Source of the DNA: Bacteroides sp. GM023
GTDB taxonomy: Bacteria > Bacteroidota > Bacteroidia > Bacteroidales > Bacteroidaceae
Direction of reading: 5' to 3'
NCBI RefSeq assembly: GCF_014750685.1
Contig: NZ_JAAXGE010000007.1
Coordinates: 310,001-374,000, forward strand
Length of the DNA: 64,000 nucleotides
Shown: positions 59,396 to 64,000 of the stretch, piece by piece
Numbering within the stretch: the first letter of the stretch is position 1
Layout: every line of letters begins with the position of its first letter
Made by a program: the position numbers and the translations under genes
The notes under the pieces: model-generated
What the model saw: only the letters and a program-made list of their open reading frames with translations
The model's database searches: none
Told to the model about the DNA's origin: nothing

Positions 59396-62300
59396 ATGAA
59401 CAGACCAATCGTTTTTATCCTTGTTTCTGTCTTTAACCTGCTGATACATACGGCTTCTGCCTATAACTTGAAGCAGATTGCGGATAAGGAATATATGTCC
59501 AACAGTTCTATTACATCTCTGTGCCAGGACGAGCGCGGACTGATGTGGATTGGCACTTGCGACGGACTGAATATTTATGATGGACAAGAAATCGAAGAAT
59601 TTAAAACGCGTGACAAGGAGGATTACTTATCCGGTAACCTGATTGACAATATTGTGTATACCGGTGACGAAATTTACTGGATTCAGACGTACTACGGATT
59701 GAACCGCCTCGACCGGCGAACCAATACGCTCACGCACTACAACGAGTTTCAGAAACTCTTCTTTATGAACAAGGATAACAACGGCAATCTGTTCATTATC
59801 CAGGATAGCAACTGCATCTATTATTATCATAAGAACGAAGGCGCTTTCAAGAAAATCAATATCACGGGAATTCCCATCTCGGACATCGTTGACTTCTTCA
59901 TTGACGGCAACAACCGTATGTGGGTAGTGATGAAAGGATACAACCGTTGTTATGACATTCAGCAGGAAGCCATTTCAGGGGATATTACCTTACTGCCGCA
60001 GAAAACCAGCTTGCAGTATCAGACCTCACTACTTTACTGCTTTAACGACGAACAATCCCTTTATTATATAGATAAAGACTACAACTTCTACGCCTTCCAC
60101 ATCCCGACCAAAAAGAATGAGTTCATTGCCAACCTGGGCAAAGAGATACAGGCGCGCGGCAAAATCTCTTCCATCGTCCACTACCACGACAGCTTCTTTG
60201 TCGGCTTCCTGATGGACGGTATTCTGCTGTTAGAGAAACAAAAGGAAACAAATACCTATCAGATTCAGCCGTTGCCTATCAACAGCGGCGTGTTCTGTCT
60301 CAAGAAAGACCGCTTTCAGGATATTGTGTGGATAGGTACGGACGGGCAGGGTGTTTATCTCTATTCCACCCCTCTCTATTCCATCAAATCAACGGTACTG
60401 AGCAATTATAGTGAGAAGATAGAACGCCCCGTGCGTGCACTATACCTCGATGACGACCGTACGTTTTGGGTAGGCACAAAGGGAAATGGTATTCTTAAAA
60501 TCTACGATTATGAAGTCGATAAGAATATCTCCGACTGCCGGGCGGAGATACTGACCACTTCCAACAGCCCGTTAGGAAGCAACGCTGTCTATTGTTTTGC
60601 CAAAAGCCACCGAAATCTGCTTTGGATAGGTGATGAGGAAGGCTTGAACTACTACTCGTACAAGGAAAAGCGCATCAAAAGCATCCCTGTCCAGGTAGCA
60701 GGCGAAGACTTCAAATATATACACGATATTTACGAAACAGCCGATTCCGAACTATGGCTGGCAAGTGTCGGTATGGGAGTGGTGAAAGCCCGTATTGCCG
60801 GAACACCGGACAATCCGGTCATCGTGGACGCGCAACGTTATGTTATCAACGACGGCGAACTAGGCTCGAACTATTTCTTTACTATCCATGCGGAGAACGA
60901 CTCCCGCCTGCTCTTCGGTAATAGAGGATACGGAGTGTTCCGCTTTAATAAGACAACGAACGGACTGGAGCCTATGTCTACTCACAAATATGAGAACATG
61001 ACACTGAATAATATACTGGCTATCAACAAAGACAGCAGCAACAATTATCTTTTTGGCACGAGCTACGGACTGATAAAATATACTTCGGAGACTTCTTATC
61101 AACTCTTTAACGCTAAGAATGGCTTCCTGAACAACACCATCCATGCCATTCTCAAAAACTCACCCGATAACTTCTGGTTAAGCACCAACCTGGGATTAAT
61201 CAACTTCGATACTCGCCGGAATGTTTTCCGTTCGTATGGCTTCGGTGATGGCTTGAAAGTGGTAGAGTTCAGCGACGGAGCAGCCTATCGTGACCCTCAA
61301 ACGGGTACACTGTTCTTTGGCGGAATCAATGGATTCGTAGCCATCCGTGCAGACGGCCGTCCCGAGCAGCTTTATACGCCGCCCGTTTATTTCGACAAAC
61401 TGTCTATCTTCGGTGAGCAATATAACCTGGGTGAGTTTCTTACCCGCAAAAAAGGTACGGAAGTCCTGAACCTACAGTACGACCAAAACTTCTTCTCCGT
61501 CTCTTTTGCTTCCGTGGACTATCTGAATGGCAACAACTGCACCTATTTCTATAAACTGAAAGGTCTGAGCGACCAATGGGTGAACAACGGTTCGGAGAGC
61601 GGAGTCTCTTTTACGAATATGGCTCCCGGCGAATATACGTTGCTCGTGAAATATTATAATAGTGTCTTTGATAAGGAAAGCGATGTCTATTCCCTGGTTA
61701 TCCGTATCGGTGACCCGTGGTATGCGTCCTGGTGGGCGTATCTGATTTACGCCTTGTGCCTGCTTTTGATGGCTGCTTTGTTGATACGTTCGTTTATCCT
61801 GCGTTCCAAGCGCAAAAAGCAGGAACTGCTGAACGAGATAGAGAAGCGCCACCAAAAGAATGTATTTGAGTCCAAACTCCGCTTCTTTACCAATATCGCC
61901 CATGAATTCTGCACTCCGCTGACTTTGATTTATGGCCCTTGCGGACGTATCCTTTCATCCAACGGACTAAGTAAATTTGTAGTAGACTACGTGCAAATGA
62001 TTCAGACCAACGCCGAACGTCTGAATAACCTGATTCATGAACTGATTGAATTCCGCCGTATCGAGACGGGTAACAGGGAAGTGCGCATTGAAACGTTAAA
62101 TGTATCGTCCATCGTGAAGGGAATAGCCAAAACCTTTGTTGAAATGGCGAAATCCAGAAACATTACTTTCCTGAGCAAGATACCCGAACACGTGTCCTGG
62201 AACTCGGACAAAGGCTTTCTGAATACGATTATTATCAATCTGATTTCGAATGCGTTCAAATATACTCCCGACGGGCAAAGCATTAAGATTGAAGTGGATA

Positions 62301-63436
62301 CAACCGGAGAGGGGCTATTGGTGCTCCGCGTAGCCAATGAAGGAAGTACCATCAAGGAGAAAGACTTTCAGCATATCTTCAACCGATATTCTATTTTGGA
62401 TAACTTCGAGAACCAGGACGAGAAGAATTTCTCCCGCAACGGGCTCGGACTTGCCATCTCATACAATATGGCGAAGTTGCTGAACGGTACGCTGAAAGTG
62501 GAAAATACCTCTGACGGCTGGGTGATGTTCACCTTGACCCTGCCTGCTATGGAACCGACCATCGGAGTGCCGGCAACGAAGCGGATTACTTCGGAATATA
62601 TCCCGAAGATAGATACGCAATCTATCCTGAAACTTCCTCATTATGAGTTTGATAAGATGCGCCCTACCTTACTGGTGGTCGATGATGAGATAGAGATGTT
62701 GTGGTTTATCGGAGAAATCTTCTCCGGTGATTTTAATGTAGTCACCCTGCAAGACCCCGAACGGGTGGAACAGGTGATGAACGAAGTGTATCCGAATGTG
62801 ATAATCTGTGATGTCATGATGCCGGGAATCAGTGGCATTGAACTGACGGCACGAATTAAAGCGGTGAAGGAAACGGCTCATATTCCTATTATAATCGTAT
62901 CCGGACGGCATGAGATGGAAGAACAGATGGCGGCACTTTCGGCAGGAGCGGAGATGTATATCACGAAACCGTTTAATGCGGAATATCTCCGTATATCGGT
63001 AGGGCAGGTGATGGAACGGAAAGAAGTGCTGAAGAACTACTTCAGTTCGCCTATCAGTTCTTTTGAAAAGTCGGACGGTAAGCTGACGCATAAGGAATCG
63101 AAGAAATTCCTTCAGTCGGTTCTGAAGATAATCAATGATAACATAACGAACAAAGAACTGACTCCCCGTTATATTGCCGACCGGCTGGCAATCAGCCCGC
63201 GCAGCCTGTACCGGAAAATGGAAGAAATAGGTGAAGACAGTCCGACGGATTTGATAAAGGAATGTCGTTTGCACATCGCGAAGGATTTACTGTTGACGAC
63301 TAAAAAGACGATTGATGAAATCGTGTTCGATTCCGGGTTCTCCAATAAGGTAACTTTCTTCAAAGTGTTCCGTGAAAAGTACGAGTGCACGCCAAAAGAG
63401 TTTCGGATGAAACATTTGGAAGAAGTTCGTCAGTAG
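59396..63436 (+). CDS. Hybrid two-component system regulator of the mannan PUL
   Basis: An HTCS of 1346 residues. Signal peptide (ending ASAYN), propeller repeats (DERGLMWIGTCDGLNIYD, DDDRTFWVGTKGNGILKI), a Y_Y_Y domain (FYKLKGLSDQWVN), transmembrane helix (~775-800), HisKA with H836 in HEFCTP, an unusual variant of HEIRTP, HATPase (NLISNAFKYTPDG, GLGLAIS), receiver domain with D1139 in CDVMMPG, and a C-terminal AraC HTH (YIADRLAISPRSLYRKM). Its position matches the HTCS of the B. thetaiotaomicron alpha-mannan locus, which senses mannan fragments. It likely binds the matching repeats on both sides of its own gene. Confidence 0.93.
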   Translation: MNRPIVFILVSVFNLLIHTASAYNLKQIADKEYMSNSSITSLCQDERGLMWIGTCDGLNIYDGQEIEEFKTRDKEDYLSGNLIDNIVYTGDEIYWIQTYYGLNRLDRRTNTLTHYNEFQKLFFMNKDNNGNLFIIQDSNCIYYYHKNEGAFKKINITGIPISDIVDFFIDGNNRMWVVMKGYNRCYDIQQEAISGDITLLPQKTSLQYQTSLLYCFNDEQSLYYIDKDYNFYAFHIPTKKNEFIANLGKEIQARGKISSIVHYHDSFFVGFLMDGILLLEKQKETNTYQIQPLPINSGVFCLKKDRFQDIVWIGTDGQGVYLYSTPLYSIKSTVLSNYSEKIERPVRALYLDDDRTFWVGTKGNGILKIYDYEVDKNISDCRAEILTTSNSPLGSNAVYCFAKSHRNLLWIGDEEGLNYYSYKEKRIKSIPVQVAGEDFKYIHDIYETADSELWLASVGMGVVKARIAGTPDNPVIVDAQRYVINDGELGSNYFFTIHAENDSRLLFGNRGYGVFRFNKTTNGLEPMSTHKYENMTLNNILAINKDSSNNYLFGTSYGLIKYTSETSYQLFNAKNGFLNNTIHAILKNSPDNFWLSTNLGLINFDTRRNVFRSYGFGDGLKVVEFSDGAAYRDPQTGTLFFGGINGFVAIRADGRPEQLYTPPVYFDKLSIFGEQYNLGEFLTRKKGTEVLNLQYDQNFFSVSFASVDYLNGNNCTYFYKLKGLSDQWVNNGSESGVSFTNMAPGEYTLLVKYYNSVFDKESDVYSLVIRIGDPWYASWWAYLIYALCLLLMAALLIRSFILRSKRKKQELLNEIEKRHQKNVFESKLRFFTNIAHEFCTPLTLIYGPCGRILSSNGLSKFVVDYVQMIQTNAERLNNLIHELIEFRRIETGNREVRIETLNVSSIVKGIAKTFVEMAKSRNITFLSKIPEHVSWNSDKGFLNTIIINLISNAFKYTPDGQSIKIEVDTTGEGLLVLRVANEGSTIKEKDFQHIFNRYSILDNFENQDEKNFSRNGLGLAISYNMAKLLNGTLKVENTSDGWVMFTLTLPAMEPTIGVPATKRITSEYIPKIDTQSILKLPHYEFDKMRPTLLVVDDEIEMLWFIGEIFSGDFNVVTLQDPERVEQVMNEVYPNVIICDVMMPGISGIELTARIKAVKETAHIPIIIVSGRHEMEEQMAALSAGAEMYITKPFNAEYLRISVGQVMERKEVLKNYFSSPISSFEKSDGKLTHKESKKFLQSVLKIINDNITNKELTPRYIADRLAISPRSLYRKMEEIGEDSPTDLIKECRLHIAKDLLLTTKKTIDEIVFDSGFSNKVTFFKVFREKYECTPKEFRMKHLEEVRQ

Positions 63437-63443
63437 CTTGTGG

Positions 63444-63495
63444 CGGGGTGCTTTCCCCGACTTTCGTTTCCTTCTGCCCGTAAGGACGGGAAACG
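63444..63495 (+). terminator. Two hairpins after the HTCS gene
   Basis: CGGGG/CCCCG (63444-63448, 63455-63459) is followed by a stronger stem, CCCGT-AAGG-ACGGG (63477-63490), extended by CGTTT/AAACG (63465-63469, 63491-63495) across a seven-base bulge. There is no long T-run, so termination is likely but not certain. Confidence 0.5.
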
Positions 63496-63540
63496 GCTCT
63501 GTAATATGCTCTGACGTATGTTTAAGATAGAAAAAGAAGA

Positions 63541-63578
63541 AGTAAATTTCCGTGTTAATATGGTAAGTATCCGTGCCA
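63541..63578 (+). promoter_or_regulatory. Candidate HTCS operator before the lipoprotein gene
   Basis: AGTAAATTTCCGTGTTA (63541-63557) and GGTAAGTATCCGTGCCA (63562-63578) are direct repeats with starts 21 bases apart, 12 of 17 identical. The second matches the element at 59302-59318 in 13 of 17 positions, in the orientation that points to the downstream gene. Confidence 0.62.
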
Positions 63579-63606
63579 AAAGGTAAAAAAGTACAGTTAG
63601 ATTTCT

Positions 63607-63636
63607 TTTGGTAGAGTTTAGTGATTTTATCTTTGC
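63607..63636 (+). promoter_or_regulatory. Promoter of the lipoprotein/SusCD operon
   Basis: TTTG (63607-63610) and TATCTTTG (63629-63636) are 18 bases apart, a full Bacteroides promoter, 51 bases after the operator-like repeats and 60 before the ATG. Confidence 0.68.
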
Positions 63637-63696
63637 TTCATCGAAACATTTAAGTAGATGAACTTGAAAAGTATTAATTTATTAATCTTTAATCTA

Positions 63697-64000
63697 ATGA
63701 AAAGGAAACTTAGTTTTTTATTCTTGTCAGCAATTACCCTTCCATTTTTTATGGTTTCGTGTAGTGATGATAAAGAAAGTCAGGAAGTGGAACCGGCGAC
63801 TGATTTGGTGGTCGATAATAGTTCGGTGACACTGCTGCAAGGAGACGAAATTACGGTAGGTATTACTTCCGGTAATGGCGATTATTATGTGAAACCATTT
63901 GACGAAAGTGTGGCGACAGCTACTGTCAATGGTAATAAAGTAACTATCAAAGCAAAGGAGAACAGCCACCTTGAAGAAAATAACCGCATCGAAACAACTG
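63697..64000 (+). CDS. Lipoprotein, start only (cut by window end)
   Basis: 101 codons from the ATG at 63697 to the window end. The lipoprotein signal MKRKLSFLFLSAITLPFFMVSC gives C22. The mature start is acidic (SDDKESQEVEPATD), followed by an Ig-like/BACON-type strand pattern (LVVDNSSVTLLQGDEITVGI, VATATVNGNKVTIKAKE). In the B. thetaiotaomicron mannan locus a lipoprotein gene precedes the SusC/SusD pair at this place, so the transporter genes probably follow outside the window. The function is unknown; glycan binding at the surface is plausible. Confidence 0.75.
   Translation, partial: MKRKLSFLFLSAITLPFFMVSCSDDKESQEVEPATDLVVDNSSVTLLQGDEITVGITSGNGDYYVKPFDESVATATVNGNKVTIKAKENSHLEENNRIETT

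Overview
The window comes from a Bacteroides chromosome close to B. thetaiotaomicron. Supporting signs are Bacteroides-type promoters (-7 box TAnnTTTG, sometimes a TTTG about 19 bases upstream), SusC/SusD pairs, giant hybrid two-component systems (HTCS), and a gene order I recognise from B. thetaiotaomicron for arginine synthesis, L-rhamnose use and alpha-mannan use. It is not a plain copy of that genome, because extra blocks sit between these conserved segments.

Layout. (1) 1-4320, minus strand: arginine operon argR, an acyltransferase, argG, argC, argD (cut by the window start). (2) 4327-16079, minus strand: an AT-rich accessory island that looks like a peptide-modification (RiPP-like) locus. 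It has a membrane-anchored TPR/HTH regulator, a small secreted protein, a SPASM radical SAM enzyme, a 76-residue putative precursor ending in a CX4CX4C tail, a TonB-receptor-like barrel, an M50 metalloprotease with a PqqD-like N-domain, an O-antigen-ligase/TPR membrane protein and a transglutaminase-like lipoprotein. (3) 16080-17311: a mostly non-coding gap with a 22-bp dyad repeat array, a decayed DUF4143 gene and the rhamnose promoter. (4) 17312-24286: the L-rhamnose operon (kinase, isomerase, permease, aldolase, lactaldehyde reductase) and its AraC-type regulator. (5) 24320-46187: a complete polysaccharide utilisation locus (PUL) with an HTCS, SusC, SusD, a fasciclin-like lipoprotein, a surface glycan-binding candidate, an agarase-like hydrolase, a DUF6528 propeller, a GH71/99-like protein, GH31, GH2 and an SGNH esterase. 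Its substrate is unknown. (6) 46467-48811: initiator tRNA, TetR regulator, FabG-like reductase and a pseudouridine synthase. (7) 48964 to the end: an alpha-mannan-type PUL with a GH92 gene facing a GH92-EEP-GH76-GH125-GH130 operon, an HTCS, and the start of a lipoprotein gene that probably leads a SusC/SusD operon beyond the window.

The most interesting items are the radical-SAM island; a pair of matching 21-bp-spaced direct repeats on both sides of the mannan HTCS gene, with the same geometry to the two promoters; and several intergenic arrays of small dyads repeating every 22-23 bp. All functional assignments come from reading motifs and remembered family knowledge; no database search was possible.
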